From assembly GCF_000308295.2 (NCBI RefSeq), contig NZ_HG326653.1, positions 765,212-829,211 of the forward strand: 64,000 nt of DNA, written 5' to 3'. A model generated the notes under the pieces. It was not told the DNA's origin. It saw only the letters and a list, made by a program, of their open reading frames with translations, and searched no databases. Position 1 is the first letter of the stretch; the number at the start of each line of letters is the position of its first letter. The position numbers were made by a program, and so were the translations under genes. This DNA is from Afipia birgiae 34632. Its GTDB lineage: Bacteria > Pseudomonadota > Alphaproteobacteria > Rhizobiales > Xanthobacteraceae. This document shows, piece by piece, positions 29,229 through 37,236 of the stretch.

Positions 29229-30099
29229 GCCCGGTCCCCTTCAGGATCACGCGTACCAATGCAAACATCCGCGTAAACAGATAATCGACCTGATCCAGAG
29301 AGGTCAGCGCTTCCTGCGTCGTCTCGGAATGACGAATGCGAAAGCTGTTCCCTATGGAGGTCAGCTCAGCGGCCTCCCGCCCAAACGCTTCCCGAAATCC
29401 AGAGCCTGGCGGGGCGACGCGGTCCAGCAGCGCATCAGCCTGCGCGCGCTTGTTGGCGCCGGGCTCCAGCGTCTTCAGCCGTTCGAAAGCGTCCCACAGC
29501 TTCTCCAGCGCGTCCTGCCGATCTTCGGGCTTTGGCGAGAGAAACCGTTGGCGCGCGGCTTCGAGCAGCCGGTCCGTCTCCGCATCGCCAGTCTGAAACA
29601 AGGCCCAGCCAATCGTGTTGGCGATCGCCTGCGGAAGAAGGCGGCGGGCCTGTCCGGTTGCCGTGAGCTCATAGGCGATAGCGTTCCGGCGAAACAGGAG
29701 GTTCACGTCCGCCACAAATCGTTCAAGGCCGGCGTCTCGGTCCCAACTCAGGTGATGGTGGCGGTAGTAGGAATGATAGGCGCCCTGAATAGGCTCACCC
29801 ACGGCGCTGGCGCAGAACTCGAGCAGATCAAGGATCACCGGCGTGTCGGGCACTACGTTCGGAGAAAGCGGCCATTCGATCCACGGCACCTCGGCGCCTA
29901 GCACCTGGCGGAAGGCCTGCTCGTCACACCCGCACGGACCGTTTCCGTCCGGGCACTGTTCCGGAAAGCGCAGGCCAAATGAGCCGTTACCAATTCCGGT
30001 CTGGATCAAGCTGTAGAGGCCGGCCCACAAGCGCTCATCGATGACATCGATGGTTTGGGGCCGTGTTCCGTATTCACGATCCGTAAAATAGGTAGACAC
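29218..30099 (-). CDS. Unrecognised 293-aa protein of the AbiE-led operon
   Basis: Starts with GTG at 30099, 15 bases after abiEii, behind a GGGGGA ribosome site. Two halves can be seen. Residues 1-150 contain conserved-looking Cys/His positions (PEQCPDGNGPCGCDE; YHSYYRHHHLSWDRDAGL). Residues 170-290 are helical and end in ELTSIGNSFRIRHSETTQ followed by DYLFTRMFALV, a pattern like the C-terminal helices of some abortive-infection proteins. No catalytic residues can be assigned. Tight packing with its neighbours says it works with them. Confidence 0.6.
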   Translation of the reverse strand: MSTYFTDREYGTRPQTIDVIDERLWAGLYSLIQTGIGNGSFGLRFPEQCPDGNGPCGCDEQAFRQVLGAEVPWIEWPLSPNVVPDTPVILDLLEFCASAVGEPIQGAYHSYYRHHHLSWDRDAGLERFVADVNLLFRRNAIAYELTATGQARRLLPQAIANTIGWALFQTGDAETDRLLEAARQRFLSPKPEDRQDALEKLWDAFERLKTLEPGANKRAQADALLDRVAPPGSGFREAFGREAAELTSIGNSFRIRHSETTQEALTSLDQVDYLFTRMFALVRVILKGTGRGG

Positions 30100-30114
30100 C
30101 CGTTTCCCCCAATA

Positions 30115-31134
30115 TCATCCCTTTGCCGCGCGGTTTGCCCGCTCCGCTATGTCTGCGCATCGCTCGATCAGCGCCTCGAACGGCTCGGCATCTTCGAGCA
30201 GCAGCCCGTCTTCGACCATGCGCACATAGTCGGTAGCCAATGCCGTGCGCGCTTCACCAGCCGGCGCGAGCTGCAGTTTCCCGCCGACGGCGGCTTCGTA
30301 GTCGATGGCCTCGCCATCGGCAGCCTTCTCCGTGAAGAACATGCTCTTATGGCGGGCAACCGCGCCGGCGAGATCACGGTCGGACGTTGCGGCGGTGGCA
30401 ATCCCGGCATCATCCAGTCGAACAACGTCGTGCCAGTGGCGGGCGAAGCGCTCGCCACGAAGCCGTTCCTGCAAGCAGAAAACGTGCATCGCCGTCGCCT
30501 TCTCCCAGAAGGTCCGCTCGGCATGCATCACGCGCGGCCGCGCCGTCGGAAATTCAACGCCTTCGATCAGTCCGGCCGCGTCGCACACGACATCGCGCGG
30601 GCTGGCTGGCTCGCCGGTCGAGCGGGCTCCGAACTCCAGCATCACGCTCGGAGCCACATAGCCAGATCCCGCAGCGGTCGCCTCATAGTCGACGAACAGC
30701 TTGTCGCCTTCGACCCTGAGCGTCGCGGGCAGCGATTGTACGTCGATCGCACCGGCAAGGAGAGGCCGGACCGTTCCATCGACCCATTCCGGCAGGCGGT
30801 GCCGAACGGCCTTCGACCACCGTTTCTCTTCGCTCCGGTTTTTCGGCAGAGCTTCACCATTCTCGCCCACCAGGTCAGGGGCGATGGCGCGGATGTCGTA
30901 GGTGAGATCCACGTCTTCGGAAAAGCGTCGGATGACATGGTACGCCTTCGACAGCGACGTGCCGCCCTTGAACACGAGATGCTCGCCGAGATCGGACCCG
31001 AACAGCGTCGCGAGAGTCCAGACAACCCACACGTCCTTTTCCAGCAGATGGAGCGGGCGGCCGGATCGATCGGCAGCGACGGCCAGGGCCTCGCGCCGAT
31101 CGCCCGCCGACAATGTGAGGAAGGCTTCAGCCAT
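30115..31134 (-). CDS. abiEii: AbiEii/AbiGii-type nucleotidyltransferase toxin
   Basis: 339-residue nucleotidyltransferase of the type IV toxin-antitoxin system AbiE, which gives abortive infection against phage. The signature FKGGTSLSKAY then RRFSEDVDLTYD (residues about 55-80) holds the Gly-Ser and Asp-x-Asp of the transferase site, and a later TFWEKATAMH segment is typical of the family. It overlaps the antitoxin gene by eight bases, as in other AbiE loci. Intact length. Confidence 0.9.
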   Translation of the reverse strand: MAEAFLTLSAGDRREALAVAADRSGRPLHLLEKDVWVVWTLATLFGSDLGEHLVFKGGTSLSKAYHVIRRFSEDVDLTYDIRAIAPDLVGENGEALPKNRSEEKRWSKAVRHRLPEWVDGTVRPLLAGAIDVQSLPATLRVEGDKLFVDYEATAAGSGYVAPSVMLEFGARSTGEPASPRDVVCDAAGLIEGVEFPTARPRVMHAERTFWEKATAMHVFCLQERLRGERFARHWHDVVRLDDAGIATAATSDRDLAGAVARHKSMFFTEKAADGEAIDYEAAVGGKLQLAPAGEARTALATDYVRMVEDGLLLEDAEPFEALIERCADIAERANRAAKG

Positions 31135-31720
31135 GCGCGACCTTGCCCACCGTCCTGGCGAGCCAGCTCGGGAGCTGGGGCGCGGCCGCGACGAGTTCGC
31201 CGAACGTGGAAGACGGCAACTTGCGCTTCAATGTCTTCAAGGCGGCTTCTGCCTTCTCCGGCCCCAACCAGGCCAGCGCGCGCACAGCCTGTCCGGCGGG
31301 CCGATCGGCCAGCGCCAGTTGCCAGCGTGGCGCATGCCGCAACTCGACGATTTGCTGGCCCAGATTCATCGTCCGACTACGGCCCGATGTCAGATAGACC
31401 GACCGGACCGGCACCTGGGTCGTGAGGCCGAGCGCGTTGGCGGCGGCTGCGCCGTTCGACACGATGACCTCACCCCGCTGGAGCGCGAGGGCTTCGACGG
31501 CCTTCTCTAAGGATGGCGCCCGCACGCCGAACCGGCTCGAAACCGGGCGCAGGTAGACGCCGCGCCCGGCACGCATCAGCCGGCCACGTTCGGCCAGTCG
31601 CGACAATGCCTGATCCACCGCGGCGCGATTGCCGAGGTGGAGCAAGCTCTTAGCCGCGATCGGAGCGCCCTCGGGAAGGCCCTCGGTATGCGCCAGAATC
31701 TGTTCGGTCAGTCGTTGCAC
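31127..31720 (-). CDS. abiEi: AbiEi-type antitoxin (DUF6088)
   Basis: 197-residue antitoxin and autorepressor of the AbiE system. N-terminal winged helix (AVDQALSRLAERGRLMRAGRGVY) for DNA binding and a C-terminal domain that counters AbiEii. I chose the GTG at 31720, which follows AGGAGA; a longer frame up to 31834 would run through the operator repeat. The inverted repeat at 31731-31760, just before this start, fits known negative autoregulation of AbiE by AbiEi. Confidence 0.88.
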   Translation of the reverse strand: MQRLTEQILAHTEGLPEGAPIAAKSLLHLGNRAAVDQALSRLAERGRLMRAGRGVYLRPVSSRFGVRAPSLEKAVEALALQRGEVIVSNGAAAANALGLTTQVPVRSVYLTSGRSRTMNLGQQIVELRHAPRWQLALADRPAGQAVRALAWLGPEKAEAALKTLKRKLPSSTFGELVAAAPQLPSWLARTVGKVAHG

Positions 31721-31730
31721 AGCAAATCTC

Positions 31731-31760
31731 CTGTCAGAAATATACGCAGTTTTCTGACAG
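31731..31760. promoter_or_regulatory. AbiEi operator, perfect inverted repeat
   Basis: CTGTCAGAAA (31731-31740) and TTTCTGACAG (31751-31760) are perfect complements separated by 10 bases. The repeat overlaps the ribosome-site side of abiEi (minus strand). AbiEi proteins are known to bind paired inverted repeats at their own promoters. Confidence 0.7.
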
Positions 31761-32087
31761 TTTTCAATCTCCTCTGGAGGCCGGTCCAAATCGGGGCTCT
31801 TGCGGCGAAACATTCCTTCCGCGCCAGAACCCAAGGCAGGCCGGCAAGGGGGCGTTAGGTTCGGCTGATTGGAAATCAGTCACCCGCTGATTGGGAGCGT
31901 AGCGACTGCAATCTGGGAGGCCGGGAGGGGAAAGCCTTCCCCTGTGGCCGAGCCCAAGGTCTCGGCCGACCCCTTCTGCGGGGAGACCCCGCAACGCCCC
32001 CATTAGAGTGAGAGTGTGGACCGGGTTTCCGTGACGGGTTGAGGGTCGGGAGAGAGTCTTCCGACGCCCGTCATGGAGTTTGATCCC
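31761..32087 (+). promoter_or_regulatory. Leader of DUF932 gene with nested hairpin
   Basis: No gene in these 327 bases. A two-part hairpin can be drawn at 32033-32072: outer stem GACGGG/CCCGTC and inner stem GTCGG/CCGAC around GAGAGAGTCTT. It ends 15 bases before the chosen ATG. Similar leaders precede the ParB-like and helicase genes (33401-33440; 37144-37224). Confidence 0.5.
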
Positions 32088-33281
32088 ATGAACATGCAGA
32101 TTCTCGATGCCCGGCGCGACGTGAGTGGCGGCTGGAAGGTGGACGTCAATCGCGGTGAACGCCTCGGCCGCGTTTCCTCTGAGTGGTTCTCGCGCCCCGA
32201 TGACGAGCGCTACCTTTCCCTGTCGGAGCTGGCGGACTCGGTGCGCGGGCGATCCGAGCGTAGTCGGACCCGCGTGGTGGAGACCGCGCTGGTCCATGTC
32301 GAGGCGAGCCGCACCGATCCGGAACGCTTGTCGCTCATTCTGCCGGGCTCGGACACGCCCGCCGCGCCGACCCATTGGAGCTTCGGCCAGCTCGCCAGCC
32401 AGGTCGGCGCTCCCGCCGCCTATCTTCGTCAGCTCCCCGCCGCGCTGGCCGGCATCAACTTGCAATATGGCCTGACCTCGCACCGGGCCGAGCAGATCAA
32501 AACGCTCGAAACCGACAACGGCCGCATCGAGCTGCGCGCCGTCACCGGCCCGGACTACGGCCGGATCTACGATCACGAGCTGGTCGAGGCGGTGCAGCGG
32601 ATCGCCGGCAACGGCACGGGTGACACGCGCTGGAAGGTGCCGGGCGTGCTCGACTGGTCGACGGGCGTCTACAATCCCCGCGTCGACATCACCAAGGACA
32701 CGACGACACTCTATGCGTCCGATCGGGATGTATTCCTTTTCCTCGTGGACGATCTCAACCCCATCGAGGCCGGTCGGCTCCCCGATGGTTCACCGGACCT
32801 CTATTTCCGCGGCTTCTACTGCTGGAATTCCGAGGTGAGCGCGAAGACGCTTGGCATGGCGAGCTTCTACCTCCGCGCGGTCTGCCAGAATCGCAATTTG
32901 TGGGGCGTGGAAGATTTCGAGGAGATCACCATCCGCCATAGCAAGTACGCGGCGTCCCGCTTCGCGCACGAGGCCACGCCGGCGCTGCTGAACTTCGCGA
33001 ACTCCTCGCCCATGCCCTTCATCAACGGCATCAAGGCGGCGCGCGAGCGGATCGTTGCGAAATCCGATGAAGACCGGACCGAATTCCTGCGCAAGCGCGG
33101 GTTCTCGAAGGCCGAGACCGGCAAGATCATCGAGACCGTCCTGGCCGAGGAAGGCCGCCCGCCCGAGTCCATCTTCGACTTTGTCGCAGGCATCACCGCC
33201 GTTGCCCGCGAAAAGACCAACCAGGATGCGCGGCTCGAACTGGAGGGCAAGGCCAAGAAGCTGCTCGATCGCGCCGCCTGA
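32088..33281 (+). CDS. DUF932 protein, ICE backbone
   Basis: 397-residue DUF932 protein. This family occurs in phages, plasmids and ICEs; its role is unknown, though it is related to phage-type proteins such as LAGLIDADG-independent DUF932 relatives of plasmid origin. Typical segments are RVGRVSSEWFSRPDDERYLSL-like at the N-terminus (here GRVSSEWFSRPDDERYLSL), WSFGQLASQVGAPAAYLRQLP, and YCWNSEVSAKTLGMASFYLRA. I start it at ATG 32088; an ATG two codons on or five codons before is equally possible. It opens the run of backbone genes that separates the defence cargo from the second cargo block. Confidence 0.85.
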   Translation: MNMQILDARRDVSGGWKVDVNRGERLGRVSSEWFSRPDDERYLSLSELADSVRGRSERSRTRVVETALVHVEASRTDPERLSLILPGSDTPAAPTHWSFGQLASQVGAPAAYLRQLPAALAGINLQYGLTSHRAEQIKTLETDNGRIELRAVTGPDYGRIYDHELVEAVQRIAGNGTGDTRWKVPGVLDWSTGVYNPRVDITKDTTTLYASDRDVFLFLVDDLNPIEAGRLPDGSPDLYFRGFYCWNSEVSAKTLGMASFYLRAVCQNRNLWGVEDFEEITIRHSKYAASRFAHEATPALLNFANSSPMPFINGIKAARERIVAKSDEDRTEFLRKRGFSKAETGKIIETVLAEEGRPPESIFDFVAGITAVAREKTNQDARLELEGKAKKLLDRAA

Positions 33282-33400
33282 TTGCAGTGAAGCCGGAAGC
33301 ACGGATTTCCGTGTCTCCGGCTTTGCGCCTTCGTGCCTCTCCGTTCCTCCGTATCCGTGGCGCTGCCCTCCAAGAGTGAGAGGGCGGCGCTTCGCTTCGT

Positions 33401-33440
33401 GACGAGTTTGGGTTCGAGAGAGAGGCTCTCAGCGCTCGTC
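33401..33440 (+). promoter_or_regulatory. Nested hairpin leader upstream of parB-like gene
   Basis: Outer stem GACGAG/CTCGTC and inner stem GAGAG/CTCTC with a short loop, ending 14 bases before the ATG of the ParB-like gene. It shares GGTTCGAGAGAGAG with the leader before the helicase gene and the nested design with the leader before DUF932. Confidence 0.5.
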
Positions 33441-33454
33441 GCGGAGTAACCAAC

Positions 33455-35602
33455 ATGGCAACTGCCGTTCAGAAGATCACGCTGTCGTCCGCGCGCGACA
33501 TTCCCTTCAATAAGCTGGTGCTGAGCCAGTCCAACGTTCGGCGCGTCAAGGCCGGCGTCTCGATCGAGGAACTGGCCGCGTCGATCGCGCGGCGCGGTCT
33601 TATCCAGTCGCTGCACGTTCGCCCCGTCGTCGATACCGAGGGCGTCGAGACCGGCCTGTTCGAGGTGCCCGCCGGTGGCCGCCGCTACCGGGCGCTTGAG
33701 ATGCTGGTGAAGCAGAAGCGCTTCAACAAGTCCGCGTCCGTGCCCTGCGTCGTCAGCGCGATCGACAGCGGCATCCTGATGGAGGAAATCTCGCTGGCGG
33801 AAAATGACGAGCGCGTACCGAACCATCCGCTCGAACAGTTCCGCGCCTTCCAGTCCATGCGCGACAAGGGCATGACCGAGGAGGCCATCGCCGCGGCCTT
33901 CTTCGTCGGCGTCAACGTCGTGAAGCAGCGGTTACGCCTCGCGTCCGTCTCGCCGAATCTGCTCGACATCTATGCCGACGACGGCATGACGCTCGAACAG
34001 CTCATGGCGTTCACGGTCTCGCAGGATCACGCTCGCCAGGAGCAGGTCTGGGAGCAAATCCGCAATAGCTGGCAGAAGGAGCCGTTCCAGATCCGGCGCA
34101 TGCTGACGGAAACCACGGTTCGCGCCTCGGACAAGCGCGCCGTGTTCGTCGGCGTCGATGCCTATGAGGCCGCGGGCGGCGTCGTGCTGCGCGACCTGTT
34201 CCAGTCCGACGATGGCGGCTGGCTTCAGGATGTGGCGCTGCTCGATCGTCTGGTCTCCGAGAAACTCGCCGTGATCGCCGACGAGATCGGCGCCGAAGGC
34301 TGGAAATGGGTCGAGGCCGCTGTCAGCATTCCCTACGGCGTCACGAACGGCCTGCGCGAGATCGCTGGCGAAACACTCGACCTGACCCCGGAAGAACAGG
34401 CGACCCGCGATGCGCTCGAGGCGGAACTCGATCGGCTGACCGAAGAGTATCAGGACGCCGATGAGCTTCCGGAGAAAGTCGATGAACGTCTCGGTGAGAT
34501 CGAGACCGCCATGGACGCACTCGACAATCGGCCCGTCCGTTACGACTCGGCCGACATTGCCATTGCCGGCGTGTTCGTCAGCATCGGCTCTGACGGCTCG
34601 CTGTCGGTCGATCGCGGTTATGTCCGTCCCGAGGACGAACTGCCGATCGAGACCGGAGATGGCGATGCGCCGCACGACGAGGTCGATCCCGACACCGGCG
34701 AAATCCGCACGCCTGCTATCCAGCGCGCCGTCATCACCATCGGCGGCCAGCCTGTTCAGGCCGAGGACGAGGAGGACGACGGCATCAAGCCGCTACCCGA
34801 CCGCCTTGTCTCCGAACTGACCGCGCATCGCACGCTCGCGCTACGTGACGCCGTGGCGACCAATCCGCATGTCGCGATAACGGCGCTGCTCCACAAGCTG
34901 GTGTCGGATACGTTCCAACATCGCGCGGGGACAGGGTGCCTGGAGGCCAATGTCCGGCATATCTTCTTCCCGGCGCAGGCGGACGAGCTGAAGGATAGTC
35001 CTTCCGCGAAATCCGTCGCCGAGCGGCATGAGGCATGGAAGGTCGATGTCCCCGCCGATGATGCCACGCTATGGAACTGGCTCGCCGGGCTCGACGACAC
35101 CAGCCGCATGGCGTTACTCGCCCATTGCGTCAGCTATGGCGTCAACGCGCTCTACGAGAAGCCGAACCCGTACAGCGGCTCCGGCGTGAGCGAGCATGGC
35201 CTGAAGGTCCGCCTGTCGCAGGCTGATCGCCTCGCCCGCGCGACCGGCATGGACATGGTGGAAGCGGGCTGGCGTCCGACGGTCGGCAACTATCTCGGCC
35301 GCGTCACCAAGGCGCGCATTCTCGAAGCCGTTCGCGAAGGCGCCGGCGAGCGGGCCGCGCAGCTCATCGACCACATGAAGAAGGGCGACATGGCGAAGGA
35401 GGCCGAGCGTCTGCTGGCCGACACCGGCTGGTTGCCGGAGCCGCTGCGCGTCAGCGGCGGCGTCGACGAACCTAACGCCGAGGGCGCGGATCGGGGCGGC
35501 GGCGACGAGGCATTGCCGGCATTCCTCGCCGACGATGGCGAGGACGACGAGACCGTCGAGCCGGAAGACGACAAGCACGTCGCGATGATCGCGGCCGAAT
35601 AG
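33455..35602 (+). CDS. Large ParB/RepB-like nuclease-domain protein
   Basis: 715 residues. An N-terminal ParB/sulfiredoxin-like domain (residues 15-110: SQSNVRR, GLIQSLHVRP, VPAGGRRYRALEML, AENDERVPNHPLEQFRAF) is followed by a helix-turn-helix (MTEEAIAAAFFVGVNVVKQRLR) as in ParB partition proteins. The remaining 500 residues are an extension typical of the ICE/plasmid version, with acidic linkers. It may bind ICE DNA for stability or act in antirestriction; it is far from the ParA gene at 57244, so a classical parAB pair is not shown. Confidence 0.85.
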   Translation: MATAVQKITLSSARDIPFNKLVLSQSNVRRVKAGVSIEELAASIARRGLIQSLHVRPVVDTEGVETGLFEVPAGGRRYRALEMLVKQKRFNKSASVPCVVSAIDSGILMEEISLAENDERVPNHPLEQFRAFQSMRDKGMTEEAIAAAFFVGVNVVKQRLRLASVSPNLLDIYADDGMTLEQLMAFTVSQDHARQEQVWEQIRNSWQKEPFQIRRMLTETTVRASDKRAVFVGVDAYEAAGGVVLRDLFQSDDGGWLQDVALLDRLVSEKLAVIADEIGAEGWKWVEAAVSIPYGVTNGLREIAGETLDLTPEEQATRDALEAELDRLTEEYQDADELPEKVDERLGEIETAMDALDNRPVRYDSADIAIAGVFVSIGSDGSLSVDRGYVRPEDELPIETGDGDAPHDEVDPDTGEIRTPAIQRAVITIGGQPVQAEDEEDDGIKPLPDRLVSELTAHRTLALRDAVATNPHVAITALLHKLVSDTFQHRAGTGCLEANVRHIFFPAQADELKDSPSAKSVAERHEAWKVDVPADDATLWNWLAGLDDTSRMALLAHCVSYGVNALYEKPNPYSGSGVSEHGLKVRLSQADRLARATGMDMVEAGWRPTVGNYLGRVTKARILEAVREGAGERAAQLIDHMKKGDMAKEAERLLADTGWLPEPLRVSGGVDEPNAEGADRGGGDEALPAFLADDGEDDETVEPEDDKHVAMIAAE

Positions 35603-35610
35603 CGCGCCAA

Positions 35611-35636
35611 TGCGGGACGGCTCCGGCCGTCCCGCA
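35611..35636 (+). terminator. Hairpin after parB-like gene
   Basis: TGCGGGACGG and CCGTCCCGCA form a perfect 10-bp stem with a 6-base loop, nine bases after the stop codon. No T-run follows, so it may act as an RNA-stabilising or attenuating hairpin rather than a strong terminator. Confidence 0.5.
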
Positions 35637-35667
35637 CATTCCCTCAACTCATCCTTCGCCTGGCTGT

Positions 35668-35693
35668 CGCGCCGGGCATTTTCGTTTCAGGAG
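35668..35693 (+). repeat. Junction repeat, copy 1
   Basis: 26 bases identical to 36641-36666 (CGCGCCGGGC ATTTTCGTTT plus CAGGAG). They supply the 3' side of a GC hairpin, a short T-rich stretch and the ribosome site of the next gene. Confidence 0.8.
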
Positions 35694-35696
35694 ACC

Positions 35697-36179
35697 ATGA
35701 TGTCCGAGACATCCGATACCACCGCCGCGCCCACTCCATCGCTTTCGGAATGGGAAGCGTTGTCTGCCCTGCGGACCCGGCTTGAGAACGAGGTGTTCCA
35801 GACCAACAAGTCAGCGCTGTTCAACGCGCTGGAATCCACCAACGTCGCGAAAGTCGTTGTCACCTTCGATGGCTATGGCGACTCTGGGCAGATCGAAAAC
35901 GTCGAGGCTCGCGCAGGCGATGACGATGTTGCCATGCCCAACGCCACGATCGAGTTCGAGGTGACGGTCTGGGGTCAACCCGAGCCCGAGCGCTCCACCG
36001 TCACCATCGCCACGGCAGCCGAAAACCTGGCCTATGACGTTCTCGAACGAACGCATTCCGGTTGGGAAAACAACGACGGCGCCTATGGTGACATCGTCTT
36101 CGACGTCGCGGAGCGGACGATAACGCTCGACTACAACGCGCGTTACACCGCGTCCGAAAACTACACTCATAGCTTTTGA
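35697..36179 (+). CDS. DUF6878 family protein
   Basis: 160-residue conserved ICE/plasmid protein of the DUF6878 type: LRTRLENEVFQTNKSALFNALE helix region, then VVTFDGYGDSGQIENVEA, a beta-strand section, and a C-terminal DVLERTHSGWENNDGAYG segment. Acidic, soluble, function unknown. AGGAG precedes two adjacent ATG codons (35697 and 35700). It is followed after 10 bases by the DUF6915 gene. Confidence 0.8.
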   Translation: MMSETSDTTAAPTPSLSEWEALSALRTRLENEVFQTNKSALFNALESTNVAKVVVTFDGYGDSGQIENVEARAGDDDVAMPNATIEFEVTVWGQPEPERSTVTIATAAENLAYDVLERTHSGWENNDGAYGDIVFDVAERTITLDYNARYTASENYTHSF

Positions 36180-36189
36180 GGAGGCCGCG

Positions 36190-36609
36190 ATGGGACATTG
36201 CTATCACCACGCGCTGTCCTCCGCGCGCAAATGGGGCGGAACGGCGGAAGATTACCTCCCGCTCCATCAATGGTTCGATGAATCGAAGGAGATCACGGCA
36301 GACTTCCGTCATCGTGCGCTTCGCCATCATGCGCAGGGCATATTCGAGTTGGAGCGGACCTTCGGCGCCACCATCACCATCTCGTCCGGCCGCATCGTGC
36401 CGGTTCGGCTGATCGGCGAGCAGCATGTGCTGGAGGATCTCGGCTTCATCCCGAGTTTCGCCGACTGGGTGCGCTGCATCCGGCCGCAGCCGTGGATGGG
36501 ACGCGCACAGCCGCTCCACAAGCTGGTCGATCCCTTCGCCGCGCGGCAGGAATCGGGACCGGACCCTGGAACCCCGCCGCACTCTGCCGCCGATCCAACA
36601 GCGGCCTGA
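36190..36609 (+). CDS. DUF6915 family protein
   Basis: 139-residue protein of the DUF6915 type, found beside DUF6878 and ParB-like genes in many alphaproteobacterial ICEs. Conserved HPYHH-like start (GHCYHHALSSARKWGG), LHQWFDESKEITADFRHRAL, HAQGIFELERTFGATI and IPSFADWVRCIRPQPWM. The many His residues could bind metal; no function is known. GAGG precedes the ATG. A hairpin and junction repeat follow it. Confidence 0.8.
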   Translation: MGHCYHHALSSARKWGGTAEDYLPLHQWFDESKEITADFRHRALRHHAQGIFELERTFGATITISSGRIVPVRLIGEQHVLEDLGFIPSFADWVRCIRPQPWMGRAQPLHKLVDPFAARQESGPDPGTPPHSAADPTAA

Positions 36610-36630
36610 CCGCTTTGATCCGCTCACCTC

Positions 36631-36666
36631 AGCCCGGCCTCGCGCCGGGCATTTTCGTTTCAGGAG
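36631..36666 (+). terminator. Intergenic hairpin with junction repeat, copy 2
   Basis: GCCCGGC and GCCGGGC (stem of 7) are followed by ATTTTCGTTT, a Rho-independent-type terminator or attenuator, and then CAGGAG, the ribosome site of the next gene. The last 26 bases are identical to 35668-35693. Confidence 0.65.
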
Positions 36667-36672
36667 CCTGAC

Positions 36673-37089
36673 ATGGCCGACTATTTCACCCATTTCTCCT
36701 GCCTGCTCGATGTAGGCACACCCAAGAACGCCGCGCGCGCGCTCGATCTCTACAATGCGCTGTCCGAGGAGGGTGCATCCGAGGAACCACCTTCGGAAGG
36801 TTTCCTCCTCTCGATCCAGCCCGAGCATGGCGGCTCGAGGCTCTGGATGCGCGATGATGTCACCGGCGATCCCGAGCGGCTGATCCAGTTCGTGAAGCGC
36901 TGCGCCACCGAATTCGGTCTCGTCGGTCGCTGGGGCTTCCAATACGCCAACACTTGCTCGCGCCCGCGCCTCGACGGCTTCGGTGGCGGCGCGCATGTGC
37001 TCGATCTCGCGACTGGCGAGACGATCGGCTGGATCTACACCGATGGCTGGCTCGCCGAGTTGCTCGACGGCGGTACGCCCGGCGACTGA
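36673..37089 (+). CDS. Conserved ICE hypothetical protein, 138 aa
   Basis: Small acidic protein. Its start (MADYFTHFSCLLDVGTPKNAARALDLYNAL) and a Trp/Gly-rich core (GRWGFQYANTCSRPRLDGFGGGAHVLDLATG) are typical of a conserved but unnamed family near DUF6878/DUF6915 genes on mobile elements. Soluble, no signal or membrane part. It is closed by a strong terminator and so ends this transcription unit. Confidence 0.7.
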   Translation: MADYFTHFSCLLDVGTPKNAARALDLYNALSEEGASEEPPSEGFLLSIQPEHGGSRLWMRDDVTGDPERLIQFVKRCATEFGLVGRWGFQYANTCSRPRLDGFGGGAHVLDLATGETIGWIYTDGWLAELLDGGTPGD

Positions 37090-37092
37090 ACG

Positions 37093-37126
37093 AAAAGCGC
37101 CCACCTCGCGGTCGGGCGCTTTTTTC
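37093..37126 (+). terminator. Rho-independent terminator
   Basis: AAAAGCGCCC (37093-37102) and GGGCGCTTTT (37114-37123) make a 10-bp perfect stem with an 11-base loop, running into a T-tract. It lies four bases after the stop codon of the preceding gene. Confidence 0.9.
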
Positions 37127-37143
37127 ATGTCAGGCCCCTGAGA

Positions 37144-37224
37144 GGGAGAGGCCGGCCGGGACGAGGCGAGTCCGGGTGGTTCGAGAGAGAGCGCCGCGCG
37201 GGCTTGCCCGTTTTCCGCTCTCCC
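37144..37224 (+). promoter_or_regulatory. Structured leader of the helicase gene
   Basis: GGGAGAG (37144-37150) can pair with CTCTCCC (37218-37224), enclosing GGTTCGAGAGAGAG (37178-37191), the motif shared with the leader at 33401-33440. It ends 12 bases before the ATG at 37237. Confidence 0.45.
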
Positions 37225-37236
37225 GAGGTTTTCGAC

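Noticed and set aside
28182-31425. Two long plus-strand frames (364 and 456 codons) opposite the AbiE operon
   Set aside because: They oppose four tightly packed minus-strand genes with recognisable domains (AbiEi, AbiEii, nuclease fold).
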